DNA of 64,000 nucleotides from Methanosarcina sp. MTP4 (GCF_000970045.1 NZ_CP009505.1:2046001-2110000); one strand, 5' to 3'. Numbered from the stretch's first letter, positions 8,313 through 18,106 are shown. Numbers and translations are program-made. The notes: generated by a model from the letters alone, not told the origin.

Positions 8313-8767
8313 ATATTCAGGACCTGACTCCGGATCCGGTATTTCAAAAGTGAACCCTGATAGATTGCTCGAAAAACCTTCTTAATATGGAGCACTTATC
8401 GAATAACATTCTTTTTTTGAAAAATGTGCATATTTTCCGGAGAAAATTGCAATTTTAGATCACATTTTCCATTTTCAGGGCATACTCTTGAATCCTCAGA
8501 CATATCTATGTTAATGGATAAATTTAAATAGTATTGTACCATTTCGATGATAAATCATCAGTTGATTTTACATCAATATAAATACAAACTATCAGTTTAT
8601 TGACCATCTGTATACTAACTATTGCGATTTCATCTGCTGAAATCTCAGCTATACCCGGAAAGGGAACCAGGTATGTGGTTGCTGAAGCCTTTTTGCAGGA
8701 TTGCGAATCTGCAAAGTCATCAGTCTCTTACGGGCTTATTGCAGCCTTATAGATCCCTGGAGGAAAC
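8313..8767. promoter_or_regulatory. Long leader/promoter region of the MarR gene
   Basis: 455 bp without a gene. A TATA-like TAAATTTAAATAG lies near 8518-8531. AT-rich imperfect dyads follow (ATCATCAGTTGAT near 8557; CTATCAGTTTATTGACC near 8588). MarR dimers bind such dyads, so autoregulation is plausible. The last 130 bp before the GGAGG are not recognisably coding. Confidence 0.4.
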
Positions 8768-9253
8768 ATGGACCCCGAATGTATTAAGAAAGTAAGGTTG
8801 ATGGATCTTGAATTCCGAGCACTTCACAGTAAATTGTTTGAAGACCAGTTTTTTCAAAAAGTAGCCGCATCTGAAAATGCCGAACTCAAGGAGCTTAGCA
8901 AAAATCAACCTGGTGTTATCACGATAATTGGTCTGGTAAAGGAAGTCATGCCCTCGACTATCGGGACATATGTAGGCATGGACCGGAGCAGCCTTTCGAG
9001 AATGGTTGATTCTCTGGAAGCAAAAGGGTTTGTCCTGAGAAAAAACGATCCTGAAGACCGCAGAAAAGTCCTCATTTCCCTTACGGAAAAAGGGGAACGG
9101 TGCTATGAACTCCTGAATGAGATCTCCGAGGCGATGGCTGCCGAGCTTCTGAGCTTAGGTGATAAGCAGGATTTCAGGGATTTTGAAAAGAGCCTTGAAA
9201 CGATGTTGCGAGTCATGAGGAAAATCGATTCGGCAATGGAAAGCGGAAAGTAA
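8768..9253 (+). CDS. MarR family transcriptional regulator
   Basis: 161 aa, with a strong GGAGG. The winged helix lies at about 50-115: 'ITIIGLVKEVMPSTIGTY', the recognition helix 'MDRSSLSRMVDSLEAKGFVL', and the classic MarR wing 'DPEDRRKVLISLTEKG'. Helices at both ends form the dimer interface. It is followed by a TrmB-type regulator and an MMPL exporter on the same strand, so it is likely the local sensor for the exported compound. Confidence 0.9.
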   Translation: MDPECIKKVRLMDLEFRALHSKLFEDQFFQKVAASENAELKELSKNQPGVITIIGLVKEVMPSTIGTYVGMDRSSLSRMVDSLEAKGFVLRKNDPEDRRKVLISLTEKGERCYELLNEISEAMAAELLSLGDKQDFRDFEKSLETMLRVMRKIDSAMESGK

Positions 9254-9372
9254 ACCCGAAGCCCGTAACCCTCGAAAACATGACAAAACTACAGAAATAA
9301 TCAAAAAGAATTATAAAAATAATTGATGTCGAACTTTAGTTTTTAGTTTAGTATCCTTCACGGAGCAGAAAC

Positions 9373-9732
9373 ATGACCCTGAAACTAATCAATAACCTTC
9401 AGAAACTAGGCTTTACGGAAAACGAGGCAAAGATCTACGCCTCCCTTGTCTGTTTGAAAGAGGGGACAGCCAGGGAAATCTATGAAGCAAGCGGAGTTCC
9501 CAGGCCCAAGGTGTACAAGGTCCTCAGGGGAATGGCGGAAAAAGGGCATGTCCGGATTATTGAAGGAGAACCGACCCATTTTGTTTGCCTCCGTCCCGAT
9601 AAACTGATTTCCAGGATCAGGGCCGACTTTATGCTCTCCCTGAACGAAACCTTCTACAGCCTTAATGCCCTGAGCCTTGAAAGAGAAGTTCCGGATTTTG
9701 AAAATCCCGCAGAAATCGGACTAAGGTGCTAA
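9373..9732 (+). CDS. TrmB-type winged-helix regulator (short form)
   Basis: 119 aa, with GGAG before the ATG. The whole protein is the N-terminal TrmB DNA-binding domain: 'LQKLGFTENEAKIYASLVCL', then 'TAREIYEASGVPRPKVYKVL'. Full TrmB proteins (about 250-350 aa) have a C-terminal sugar-binding domain, which is absent. It may act as a stand-alone DNA-binding protein. It sits between the MarR and MMPL genes, and regulating the exporter is inference. Confidence 0.85.
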   Translation: MTLKLINNLQKLGFTENEAKIYASLVCLKEGTAREIYEASGVPRPKVYKVLRGMAEKGHVRIIEGEPTHFVCLRPDKLISRIRADFMLSLNETFYSLNALSLEREVPDFENPAEIGLRC

Positions 9733-9974
9733 AAAGAATTTCAGACAGATTTCAGTTTGATCTGTTTGGGGCTTTTTTGCAGCAAAATCATTGTTCAAAA
9801 GCTGTTGCTATGGAACTTTTCGAATAATACGAAAATTAACTGAATCAAAATGAACTTGGGAAAAATTCACTGAATGAAGGCCTAACTTGATTAAGGTTGA
9901 CTGAATCAAAGTTGACTGAATCGAAAACCGGAAGAAATTAAATAATAATTAAAGCCTCCAGAGGGGGATTCTAT

Positions 9975-12353
9975 ATAAAAAACGTTTTTGAAAAACTGGG
10001 CATTTTTATCCAGAGCAACCGTGCAATCATACTTGCGGTTGTGTTTATGCTGGTCCTGCTCTCTTTCCAGGGAGCCCAATACATCGAAATGGCGTCCGGG
10101 ACCGATACCCAGGTGTCAAAGGATTCGCAGCTGTACAAGGACTATGACCACCTTTTCCTGAACACCTTCAGTACGGAAAGCATTGTTGTGATGGTGGAAG
10201 GAAACGATGTTGAAACAGTGGACCTTATGAAGGCCGCCGATAGGCTGGAGCATCAGGTAGAGAATATCCCCGGGGTTACTACGGTCTCAAGCCCTGCTTC
10301 CGTCATGAAGCAAATTAATTATGCAAAAACCGGGAGGTCCAGAATTCCCGATTCTGATCCGGAAGTCTGGGAGATGATAGATAGCTATCCTGAATATTTC
10401 GAGTCACTCGTGCTTGATGATACCCATATGCTCATAGCTATCGGGATCGAAGGAAGCAGCACGGACCAGGAGCAGGAAGACATTATCAATAATGTGGAAA
10501 TCGCCTCAAAAGAAGCCGATTTTCCTCCGGGCTATAACCTGATTATCACAGGCAGGCCTTCTCTTATGCTTGACATTAACAGTGAAATGGGAAAGAGTAT
10601 GGGCGTACTGCTCGGGATTGCTGGGATTTTGATGGTAATCGTCCTTTTTCTTGTATTCAGGCATGTCAGGTGGGGACTGCTCCCGCTCCCCGTTGTCCTG
10701 CTGGGGATAGTCTTCACTTTCGGGTTTATGGGATATGCAGGGGTGCCCATGACAATGGTTTCCATGTCCGCATTCCCGGTGCTGATAGGGATCGGGATTG
10801 ACTATGCTATCCAGTTCCACAACAGGATGGAAGAGGAAATCCGAGGAGGCAAAAATTCGGCTCAGGCCCTTGTTTATACGGTCAAGCACACCGCACCCGC
10901 CGTCCTGATTGCCCTAACAATGACGGCCCTTGGTTTTGTTTCTCTGTTTACCTCTGTCGTCCCCATGATCCAGGATTTCGGAAAACTCCTGCTCATAGGG
11001 GTAATCATGTGTTACCTTTCTTCACTCTTTTTCGGGCTGGTTACCCTCTACACTTTTGACTGGATAGCTCAGAAAAACCTGTTTGGGATGTTTAAGAAGG
11101 GGGGGCGCAGAAAAGGGGAAAATGGCTTCGATGAAGGGTTGGAGGATTTATCCGTCTCCGTCTCCGCAGGACATGAACCCGGAGCAATTGAAAAAACCCT
11201 GAAAAAACTGACTGGCTATACCCTGAAATACTCCACCGTAATTCTCGTAGTAGCGCTTTTGACCTGTTCCGCGGGGCTGTATGCCGACCGTTCTATTCCG
11301 ATCCAGACCGATACCAACACCTTCATTCCCCAGGATATGCCTTCCCTGATCAACTTCAAGCATATGCAGAGTATCATGCCGGGGTCAGGGGACCACCTGA
11401 ACGTCATTCTGAAAGTTGAGGATAATAGCGATCCCGAACTGCTGGAGTGGATGGACGAATTTTCCCTGCATGAAGTAGCAAGTAGGTCGCACATCTACAG
11501 CGCCACAAGTATCGTGGACCTGGTAAAGGAAAGAAATGGCGGGACAATTCCCGGAACTTCAGAGGAAATACAGGCAATATATGAGGAGATTCCCGAAAGT
11601 CAGAAGGAAATATATCTCGAGGGCGGGCAGTTGCTCCACATTGACCTGGACATAGGGACTGCAATGGCCGACCTTGAAATTACGGGAATCGAGGAATTAC
11701 GGGAGATTGTCAAGGAAGATATTGGATGGATGCAGCCGCCTCCCGGGGTCACTGTTACGATCACGGGGGATTCCGTGGTTATCATTGATATGATTGACGG
11801 GCTTACAAATGGCCGGAGCCAGATGACCCTGCTTGGGGTTTTCCTGGTACTGATGGGCCTTCTGGTGGTTTACAGGGACCTCGTAAAGGCCCTCTCCCCC
11901 ATTATCCCCATGATAATCGTGATTGGCTGGTCAGGCCTGGTCATGGCGGGCATGGGTATTGCGTATAACCCGATGACTGCGGTCATGGGTGCCCTGATCC
12001 TTGGGGTCGGGTCCGAGTATTCGATTCTGATGATGGAACGTTATTTTGAGGAAAAGAATGCCGGAATGGATCCTGTGGACGCAATCTACCAGGCAGTGTC
12101 TACCACCGGAACAGCCCTTATTGCATCAGGGGCCACAACCGTGTTTGGGTTTTCAGCCCTGATAGCCTCCCCGTTCCCGATGATCAGCAGTTTCGGGCTG
12201 GTCACGGTTATTGACGTCCTCCTGGCAATGCTTGTGACCTTCGTGATCTTCCCGCCCCTGATTATCCTGATGGACACCCACCGGGGAAAGGCTACGGAAA
12301 TTTTTGCGAAGATTCTAAGGAAAAACAGCTATTCTGAACCTGTAAGTGTCTGA
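9975..12353 (+). CDS. MMPL/RND-superfamily exporter (HAE3-like), non-canonical start
   Basis: About 793 aa if begun at 9975, 771 aa from the first canonical start (GTG 10041). There are two homologous halves. Each has a TM helix, a large extracytoplasmic loop, and a block of five to six TM helices with MMPL motifs ('FPVLIGIGIDYAIQFHNRME' and 'ALILGVGSEYSILMMERYFE', with the conserved G-x-x-x-D/E-Y). It should export hydrophobic or lipid-like compounds by proton antiport. The coding frame is open from 9942. The AGAGGGGGA Shine-Dalgarno (9960-9968) is correctly spaced from an ATA codon (9975) that opens 'KNVFEKLGIFIQSNRA', the natural start of TM1. GTG 10041 would cut TM1 in half. Confidence 0.85.
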   Translation: MKNVFEKLGIFIQSNRAIILAVVFMLVLLSFQGAQYIEMASGTDTQVSKDSQLYKDYDHLFLNTFSTESIVVMVEGNDVETVDLMKAADRLEHQVENIPGVTTVSSPASVMKQINYAKTGRSRIPDSDPEVWEMIDSYPEYFESLVLDDTHMLIAIGIEGSSTDQEQEDIINNVEIASKEADFPPGYNLIITGRPSLMLDINSEMGKSMGVLLGIAGILMVIVLFLVFRHVRWGLLPLPVVLLGIVFTFGFMGYAGVPMTMVSMSAFPVLIGIGIDYAIQFHNRMEEEIRGGKNSAQALVYTVKHTAPAVLIALTMTALGFVSLFTSVVPMIQDFGKLLLIGVIMCYLSSLFFGLVTLYTFDWIAQKNLFGMFKKGGRRKGENGFDEGLEDLSVSVSAGHEPGAIEKTLKKLTGYTLKYSTVILVVALLTCSAGLYADRSIPIQTDTNTFIPQDMPSLINFKHMQSIMPGSGDHLNVILKVEDNSDPELLEWMDEFSLHEVASRSHIYSATSIVDLVKERNGGTIPGTSEEIQAIYEEIPESQKEIYLEGGQLLHIDLDIGTAMADLEITGIEELREIVKEDIGWMQPPPGVTVTITGDSVVIIDMIDGLTNGRSQMTLLGVFLVLMGLLVVYRDLVKALSPIIPMIIVIGWSGLVMAGMGIAYNPMTAVMGALILGVGSEYSILMMERYFEEKNAGMDPVDAIYQAVSTTGTALIASGATTVFGFSALIASPFPMISSFGLVTVIDVLLAMLVTFVIFPPLIILMDTHRGKATEIFAKILRKNSYSEPVSV

Positions 12354-12405
12354 TAAATGTCTGATAAGTGTTTGAATAATCGAAGGATTTGGAGAGGAAA
12401 AGAGT

Positions 12406-13266
12406 ATGAAATCAAAGCTACTGGACACCCTATTCTTTTCGGAAAAAAGAAAGAACCTGCTGTTGTTCCTTGCCGATGGCCCGAAAAGTTCCGGGGAAAT
12501 TAAGGAAGCTTTCGATTTTCCCTGGAAATCCATGATCCCGCAGATTAAGCAGCTCCTGAAAACCGGGCTGGTCGAAAAGGAAGGCGATATGTACAGGCTT
12601 TCTGGCATGGGTCCCGTAGTGGTTGCAAACATGAAGCACCTGCTCGGGACTCTGGAGCTTTACGAAGAGAATATGGATTACTGGAAGGAACATGAGCTCA
12701 GTTCCCTTCCCCCTTTCCTGAGAGAAAGAATCCATGAACTGGAGCGGTGCCGGGTTATCCCTCTCAAAAACGAAAGTATCCTGCTCCAGAACAGGGTACT
12801 GAACAGCATCCTGGCTTCAGGCCGGGTCAGGCTCTTTTTTTCAGCCTTTTACTCCGAACTTCCGTTTTTTTATTCCGAACTCCTGGAAAGAAAGATCGAG
12901 ACCGGGATCATAATCAGTGAAGCCGCTTTTAAAGACATGCAGGAGGAACTGCTTGAAGACAAAAATTCCCCTGAGCTGAAAAACTCCCTTTTCGGGACCC
13001 TTTTCAAGGGGTACAGAAAAGAAACAGGCAAACTCCTGGACCGGGAAAACCGGGACATTTTTGTATATACAGGGACCAGACTTCCTGCGGCAGTCCTGCT
13101 GACCGATGACCTTCTTTCGGTTGTGCTTTACGGGAAAAACGGGGTACTGACAAATCAATACCTGCTCTGTCAGGAACCTGGAGCTTTGAAATGGGGAGAA
13201 GAATTATTTATGTACTACATGAACAATTCAAAGCGGGTTTGTGATTACGAAGCAATCCGGAATTAA
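12406..13266 (+). CDS. Msr-type winged-helix regulator with FilR1 (DUF1724) domain
   Basis: 286 aa, with GGAG-rich RBS. The N-terminal winged helix (about 8-85) starts with the family signature 'FFSEKRKNLLLFLADGPKSS'. The C-terminal FilR1/DUF1724 domain (about 130-270) ends in 'LKWGEELFMYYMNNSKRV'. The related Methanosarcina Msr proteins control methyltransferase genes. This copy is placed 52 bp behind the MMPL gene and before an AI-2E-family permease, so here it more likely controls transport. Three relatives occur in this window (46258, 55804, 61876); this one is the most divergent by eye. Confidence 0.82.
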   Translation: MKSKLLDTLFFSEKRKNLLLFLADGPKSSGEIKEAFDFPWKSMIPQIKQLLKTGLVEKEGDMYRLSGMGPVVVANMKHLLGTLELYEENMDYWKEHELSSLPPFLRERIHELERCRVIPLKNESILLQNRVLNSILASGRVRLFFSAFYSELPFFYSELLERKIETGIIISEAAFKDMQEELLEDKNSPELKNSLFGTLFKGYRKETGKLLDRENRDIFVYTGTRLPAAVLLTDDLLSVVLYGKNGVLTNQYLLCQEPGALKWGEELFMYYMNNSKRVCDYEAIRN

Positions 13267-13293
13267 ACGGACCTTTAACTCCTCAGGCTATAC

Positions 13294-13305
13294 GTTTATA
13301 TATAG
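13294..13305 (+). promoter_or_regulatory. TATA box upstream of the AI-2E-family permease gene
   Basis: GTTTATATATAG in an AT-rich 125-bp gap matches the archaeal box A. A start site near 13330 would leave a leader of about 60 nt before the ATG at 13392. Confidence 0.45.
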
Positions 13306-13391
13306 TTTAGAAGTTTATACAGAGAATGTGAAAAATTAAAAAGAGATGTACTAACAGGAAGAGACTAAATAATAGGAGACGGGCGGGAAAA

Positions 13392-14459
13392 ATGGCACTT
13401 AGCGCTAACAGGTACGTATGGAGGTTTCTGTTTGCAATCTCCGTAGTTTTTTCAGGTTTTTTTGCGGTCCTGTTTTATTTCCAGGACATTTTCATAGTCC
13501 TTATTCTCGGGGCTATCCTGCTCCTGATCAGTGAAAAATTACTCTCCGGCTTCAACAGGGTAATGGACAGGTTCCCGAACCTGAACCGGAAGGCTATAGG
13601 TTTTTCCCTGATCCTTCTTTCCCTGTTTGCTGTTGTGGTTCTCATCAGCAGCCAGATGGACGAGATAGCCGCCCTGCTTGCCGAAGCTGCAAAAGTGCAG
13701 CAGGACTTTACGGGCGGGGCTTCCGCGCTTTTCGGGAGCGAATCGAGGTTTACAAAGCTAACGAATTCCGGAGTTATCAAACCCGGCGACCTGCAGGAAG
13801 TAGGCAACGCCATCTTTACCGAATTTACCGGAATCATATCAAAAATTTCATATTATCTCTTTGCAGGAGCCCTCATAATTCCCTTGATGTTCAGCATGTA
13901 TTTCAGGCACCGGAATAAGCTTGCCAGCTACATCGGCGAATATGCTCCTCCGAAACATGCCGAGATTATCGATAGGGGTTTAAAGGACATGGGAAGAGAG
14001 CTTGAAGATTTCTTCAGCGCAAAGATGATCGAAAGTTCTGTTGTGGGCCTGATCTGCTGCATAGGTTTTTATCTTGCAGGAGTTGACGGCTGGTTTTTCC
14101 TGGGAGTCCTGGCAGGTTTCCTGAACATCATCCCCTACATCGGCCCGATAATAGGGGCGATTCCTCCCATAATTGTGGGCTACCTGACCAGCCCGGAAAC
14201 AGCTATCCTGGTAGCAGGCACGGTTTTAGCTGCCCAGCTTGTGGACAACTTCTACCTTATCCCCTTCATGATCTCCGAAAAGGTAAACATCAACCCCCTC
14301 CTGAGTGTGGTCCTGACCCTGGCCGCTTCCAAGCTGCTCGGCCCCCTGGGGATGGTATTTGCAATTCCGATTTTCATCATATACAAGATAATAATTACCG
14401 AGTCTTACAAAGCACTGATTAAAATTTATCCTGACGAGGAATTACGGCTTGAAGAATAA
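13392..14459 (+). CDS. AI-2E transporter family (PerM/YdiK-type) membrane protein
   Basis: 355 aa. About eight TM helices: two pairs at the N-terminus (about 10-50, 65-85), an amphipathic loop (90-150), and the C-terminal block. Family motifs are 'GFLNIIPYIGPIIGAIPPII' and 'INPLLSVVLTLAASKLLGPL' followed by 'GMVFAIPIF'. The AI-2E exporter family (PF01594) includes quorum-signal exporters and Na+/H+ antiporters; the archaeal substrate is unknown. It lies between an Msr-type regulator and an ABC exporter. Confidence 0.9.
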   Translation: MALSANRYVWRFLFAISVVFSGFFAVLFYFQDIFIVLILGAILLLISEKLLSGFNRVMDRFPNLNRKAIGFSLILLSLFAVVVLISSQMDEIAALLAEAAKVQQDFTGGASALFGSESRFTKLTNSGVIKPGDLQEVGNAIFTEFTGIISKISYYLFAGALIIPLMFSMYFRHRNKLASYIGEYAPPKHAEIIDRGLKDMGRELEDFFSAKMIESSVVGLICCIGFYLAGVDGWFFLGVLAGFLNIIPYIGPIIGAIPPIIVGYLTSPETAILVAGTVLAAQLVDNFYLIPFMISEKVNINPLLSVVLTLAASKLLGPLGMVFAIPIFIIYKIIITESYKALIKIYPDEELRLEE

Positions 14460-14558
14460 AGGCTTTCAGAATAAAGGTTTGCGGAATAAAGACTTGCAGA
14501 ATAACGGTTTGCAGAATAACGGTTTGCAGAACAAAAATTTGCAGAATAAAGGCTTGCA
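14455..14558. repeat. Imperfect tandem repeat (about 18 bp)
   Basis: About six units of the type AGAATAAAGGTTTGC begin at the stop codon of the permease gene, with variants AATAACGG and AACAAAAA. It is non-coding spacer before the ABC ATPase gene. Confidence 0.8.
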
Positions 14559-14612
14559 GGGTTTACCCCGATAATGAAGAAAGACTAGCAAGACTTGCAG
14601 GAGCCAGGGATT

Positions 14613-15425
14613 ATGATTGAGGTAAAAGGTCTCTCAAAATCTTATGGGAAAATAAAAGCAGTGGACAGCGTGGACCTCTCCGTTAAAAAAGGGGAACTTT
14701 TCGGGCTCCTGGGCCCAAACGGCTCCGGGAAAACCACCATGATAAAAATGCTCACGGGTCAGATAAAACCGGATTCCGGTTCCCTGAGGGTACACGGGGT
14801 GGACGTCCTGGAAGCTCCTCTGAAGGTCCGGGAGCTTGTGGGGGTAATCCCTGAACAGGAAACCCCGCCCAGTTTCCTGACTGCTGAAGAGTACCTGTAT
14901 TTCGTTGCAAAAATCAGAAAGCTGGAAGGATACGAGGAAGCCTGTGAGCGCTGGTTCGAGTTTTTCGATTTCGGAGAGCAGAAAAACGTGCTCTGCAAAG
15001 ACCTTTCCCGGGGTACCCGCCAGAAACTGATGTTTGCCCAGGCTTTCCTGCACGAGCCGGAACTTGCAATCATCGACGAGCCCCTGATCAACCTGGACCC
15101 GGTTATGCAGCGGAAAGTAAAGGATTTCCTCCGGGGTTACGTGAAAAACGGAGGCACGGTTTTCATCTCCACCCATATCCTGGAAATCGCAAAGGAAATC
15201 TGCAGCAGTATCGGGATCATCTATAAAGGCAAACTCGTCCATAGCGGGCGCATGGACAGCCCCGAACTGGATGACCGGAACCTTGAAGATTTCTTCCTGA
15301 AACTGGTGGGAAAGCCCGGGGAAAGCCAGCTGAACACCGGCACTGGCGCCGGAATTCACGGGAATCACGGGAACCTGTCCAAAATAAATCAGGCAGAAAC
15401 GGATGAAACAGAAATAATTGCATGA
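14613..15425 (+). CDS. ABC transporter ATP-binding protein
   Basis: 270 aa from ATG 14613. The ATG is preceded by AGGAG and opens the family start 'MIEVKGLSKSYGKIKAVDSV'; an upstream TTG (14595) is less likely. Walker A 'GPNGSGKTT' lies at about 38-46, signature 'LSRGTRQKL' near 135, Walker B 'LAIIDEPL' near 156, and the His switch 'STHI' near 189. The order fits ATPases of ABC-2-type exporters (CcmA class). It is followed 12 bp later by its probable permease. Cargo unknown. Confidence 0.92.
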   Translation: MIEVKGLSKSYGKIKAVDSVDLSVKKGELFGLLGPNGSGKTTMIKMLTGQIKPDSGSLRVHGVDVLEAPLKVRELVGVIPEQETPPSFLTAEEYLYFVAKIRKLEGYEEACERWFEFFDFGEQKNVLCKDLSRGTRQKLMFAQAFLHEPELAIIDEPLINLDPVMQRKVKDFLRGYVKNGGTVFISTHILEIAKEICSSIGIIYKGKLVHSGRMDSPELDDRNLEDFFLKLVGKPGESQLNTGTGAGIHGNHGNLSKINQAETDETEIIA

Positions 15426-15437
15426 GAATGATCGCCT

Positions 15438-16853
15438 ATGCTTGACATTTTCAAAAGCATGATGAAAGAAGAGTGGCGGATGCACTCCAGCCTCTTCGGG
15501 CACAGCGGCTTTGCCCTCTTTCCGGTATTCATCTTCCTCTTCACGTTCTTTGTGAGCCTGGTCCTCCCGGTTTTCAGGGTAATCGTTACGGATAAGGGAA
15601 TCGCTCTCGGGATGCACTATTTATTCCTGCTGGTAGGCGGCATGGTGGGCGCTTTCGGGCTCATGGGAAGAGAGTTCATGAACCGGCGCTTCGGGCAGGC
15701 AAGCCTGATTACATATTCTTCAAGGACGCTTCCGGTTTCCGAGAGGGTCGTTTTCCTGAACTTCCTTGTAAAAGATGTTGTGTACTATTTTTTCCTCTAC
15801 GTCCTGCCTTTCGTTGCAGGTTTTGCCCTGGCGGTAAAATTCGTGCTTCCTTCGGCTGCCGAAAGTTTCAAAATCCCGCTTCTCACCCTCACGCTTTCCC
15901 TTTCCTTCATGATCGGGCTTTCAGTTGTGTTTTTCCTTTCCACGGTCTATGCCCATTCGGGAAAAGCAGTGCTTGCCGGTTTATTGCTGGCATTTCCTGC
16001 CCTGCTTTTTGCCTCCGGAAACTTCAATGGGGAAACCCTGTACGCCCTTCCGGCACTTGCCTTTTACCTTGTTCCTTCCCAAACCCGGCAGCTTCTGGTC
16101 TCGGCTTTCCTTGTACTCGTCCCTTCCGCTCTTTCCCTTATCTTCCTGAAAGTGGACTATCCCCAGGTGCAGAAGAGTTTTTCCAACTCCTTTTCCGGGC
16201 TTTCCTCCCGCTTTGGCTCTTACCGCTATGCGGCTTTTGTTGCAAAGGACTTCCTTGACCTGAAAAGAAGTGAAGGCGGGCTCGGGAAAATCATATTCTC
16301 CTTCCTGCTCCCGGCCACACTGGTCTGGGTGCTGCTTTCTGCCCTTGGAAACGTGATCCCGGCTCTCGACTCCCTGCTCCTCTTCTCCCTGGTCCTGGGG
16401 GTGCTTTCTTCCTCGATGTACAACTGGCTTACGGAATTCGACCTGTTTTCATCCTACGCTTTCCTCCCCCTGAAGGTCTCGGACGTGATAAAGAGCAAAC
16501 TCGACAGCTATGCCTTCTTGAATGTCGTCCCCTTCGTTTTCCTCTTCGGCCTCGGCTTGAGGACGGCACCTTACACTCTTGTCCCCTCTTTGCTGGTCTT
16601 CCTCTCCATATCCTTCTACATGGTCACGGTGCTTGTCTACCTGACAGGGCTTTACCCTTCGGTGAACCTCTACAATGGAAAGACCTTTGCACTCTATGCC
16701 CTCTCAATAGTCCCGGTCCTGATCCTCAACATCGTTTTGTCGATTTTGGGACCCTACTATCTGCTTGCAGACCTGGCGCTCGTACCTGTGGCCGTTTCCC
16801 TGCTCGGAAGGAGTTTCAGGAAATGGGACGGGCTGGAAAACCCGCAGTTTTGA
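15438..16853 (+). CDS. ABC exporter permease, multi-spanning
   Basis: 471 aa and very hydrophobic, with about 12 predicted TM helices and short loops. The only large soluble part is around 245-275 (before 'RSEGGLGKIIFSFLLPATLV'). There are no catalytic motifs. Its position directly behind the ATP-binding protein makes it the membrane partner. It lacks a recognisable ABC-2 signature, so the family is assigned by context. Confidence 0.75.
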   Translation: MLDIFKSMMKEEWRMHSSLFGHSGFALFPVFIFLFTFFVSLVLPVFRVIVTDKGIALGMHYLFLLVGGMVGAFGLMGREFMNRRFGQASLITYSSRTLPVSERVVFLNFLVKDVVYYFFLYVLPFVAGFALAVKFVLPSAAESFKIPLLTLTLSLSFMIGLSVVFFLSTVYAHSGKAVLAGLLLAFPALLFASGNFNGETLYALPALAFYLVPSQTRQLLVSAFLVLVPSALSLIFLKVDYPQVQKSFSNSFSGLSSRFGSYRYAAFVAKDFLDLKRSEGGLGKIIFSFLLPATLVWVLLSALGNVIPALDSLLLFSLVLGVLSSSMYNWLTEFDLFSSYAFLPLKVSDVIKSKLDSYAFLNVVPFVFLFGLGLRTAPYTLVPSLLVFLSISFYMVTVLVYLTGLYPSVNLYNGKTFALYALSIVPVLILNIVLSILGPYYLLADLALVPVAVSLLGRSFRKWDGLENPQF

Positions 16854-16967
16854 GAAGATAATGTCTTCTGTTTGAGATACGTTGTCAGTTATTATTATAA
16901 CGAGTTGATGAAGATTCGGAGTTGATGAGAATTTGTACCTGACTTCAAAGCTAAGGAGAAAGAAACC

Positions 16968-17342
16968 ATGCTCCCTTACTTAATCACATTTGTGATGTTT
17001 CTGAGATCGTTATACGAACTGATTAAAAAACCGGAGACTCGTGCCCTCTTATCTTCCGTGGCTTTTGTCCTTATTCTCGGGACTTATGTATTCCACAACG
17101 TCGAGGGTTGGAGCTGGCTTGACTCTTTGTATTTTTCAGTAATCACACTGACGACTGTGGGGTACGGAGACTTTTCTCCGCAAACGGATGTGGGTAAAAT
17201 TTTTACGATGATTTATATCTTTGTAGGGCTGGGAATTCTGTTCGGGTTTGTTGATGTTATCGGGGAGCATATTGTGAACAAGAGGGTGGAACACATTGAG
17301 AAGAGGAGAGAGAGAAGAGAACAGAGAAGAGAACAAAGATAA
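16968..17342 (+). CDS. Two-TM potassium channel protein (copy 1)
   Basis: 124 aa, with AAGGAG. TM1 lies at about 25-42, the pore helix plus selectivity filter 'TLTTVGYGDFSPQTD' at 58-72, and TM2 at about 78-97. The tail is very basic with repeated R-R-E. The Ion_trans_2 core (PF07885) forms tetrameric K+ channels; no RCK/TrkA regulatory domain is attached. The neighbour at 17508 is a close paralogue, so hetero-tetramers are possible. Confidence 0.92.
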   Translation: MLPYLITFVMFLRSLYELIKKPETRALLSSVAFVLILGTYVFHNVEGWSWLDSLYFSVITLTTVGYGDFSPQTDVGKIFTMIYIFVGLGILFGFVDVIGEHIVNKRVEHIEKRRERREQRREQR

Positions 17343-17507
17343 AGAAGGGTTCATCGAGCTTCTTCCTCCCTTTTTGATTCTTTGCCTTTTTGATTCTTTG
17401 CCCTTTTGTTTCTTCCCCCTTTTGCTGATCGGCATTTTCGGGTAAGCTGCCATAGAAGGTATATTTTTAACCTTTTGTTATTATATTCTTAAAGGGGGGC
17501 AGGATTA

Positions 17508-17876
17508 ATGTTATCTATTTTCATCACTTTACTGTTGTTTCTCAAGACCTTAAAAAACCAGCTTAAAAATGAGGAATTGCAGACCCTTTTAGTTATAGTA
17601 GGGCTAATTCTTATTCTGGGTACTTTCTTTTACCACAACATCGAGGGCTGGACCTGGCTTGACTCATTCTATTTTTCGGTAATAACCCTGACAACCGTGG
17701 GATATGGAGACTTTTCCCCTCAAACGGATCCGGGAAAAGTTTTCACAATGGTCTACATCTTTTGCGGGCTGGGAATCCTCTCCGGTTTTGCCACTGTAAT
17801 TGGAAAGCAGATCGTTGCTCACAGGCTGGAAAAGGTGGGGAAGGCAAAACCGGAAGGGAAAGAGTCAGAAAAGTAA
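17508..17876 (+). CDS. Two-TM potassium channel protein (copy 2)
   Basis: 122 aa, with AAGGGGGG. It has the same design as the gene at 16968: TM1, pore with 'TLTTVGYGDFSPQTDPGKVF', TM2, and a short charged tail without regulatory domain. It arose by tandem duplication. The N-terminal 20 residues ('SIFITLLLFLKTLKNQLKNE') and the tail have diverged most, while the pore is nearly identical. The spacer between the copies is C/T-rich. Confidence 0.92.
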   Translation: MLSIFITLLLFLKTLKNQLKNEELQTLLVIVGLILILGTFFYHNIEGWTWLDSFYFSVITLTTVGYGDFSPQTDPGKVFTMVYIFCGLGILSGFATVIGKQIVAHRLEKVGKAKPEGKESEK

Positions 17877-18106
17877 ATCCGTTTACTCCTGCCTGCCCGG
17901 AGGGAGGGTTTTGAGAATCAAGCATGGGTATTTGTGTGCAGGATTTGTGTGCAGGATCACGCCTTCCAGTGCCTGAAAAAATCTGCAAAGAATCCCCCGT
18001 CTGGTTTTTGAAAACAGATTCGGACAACAGTACAGCAAAATTTTGCCCAATCAAAAGGATATTAAGTTAACGAGTTTCATACTATTATCCAGATGGGGGT
18101 ATTGTT

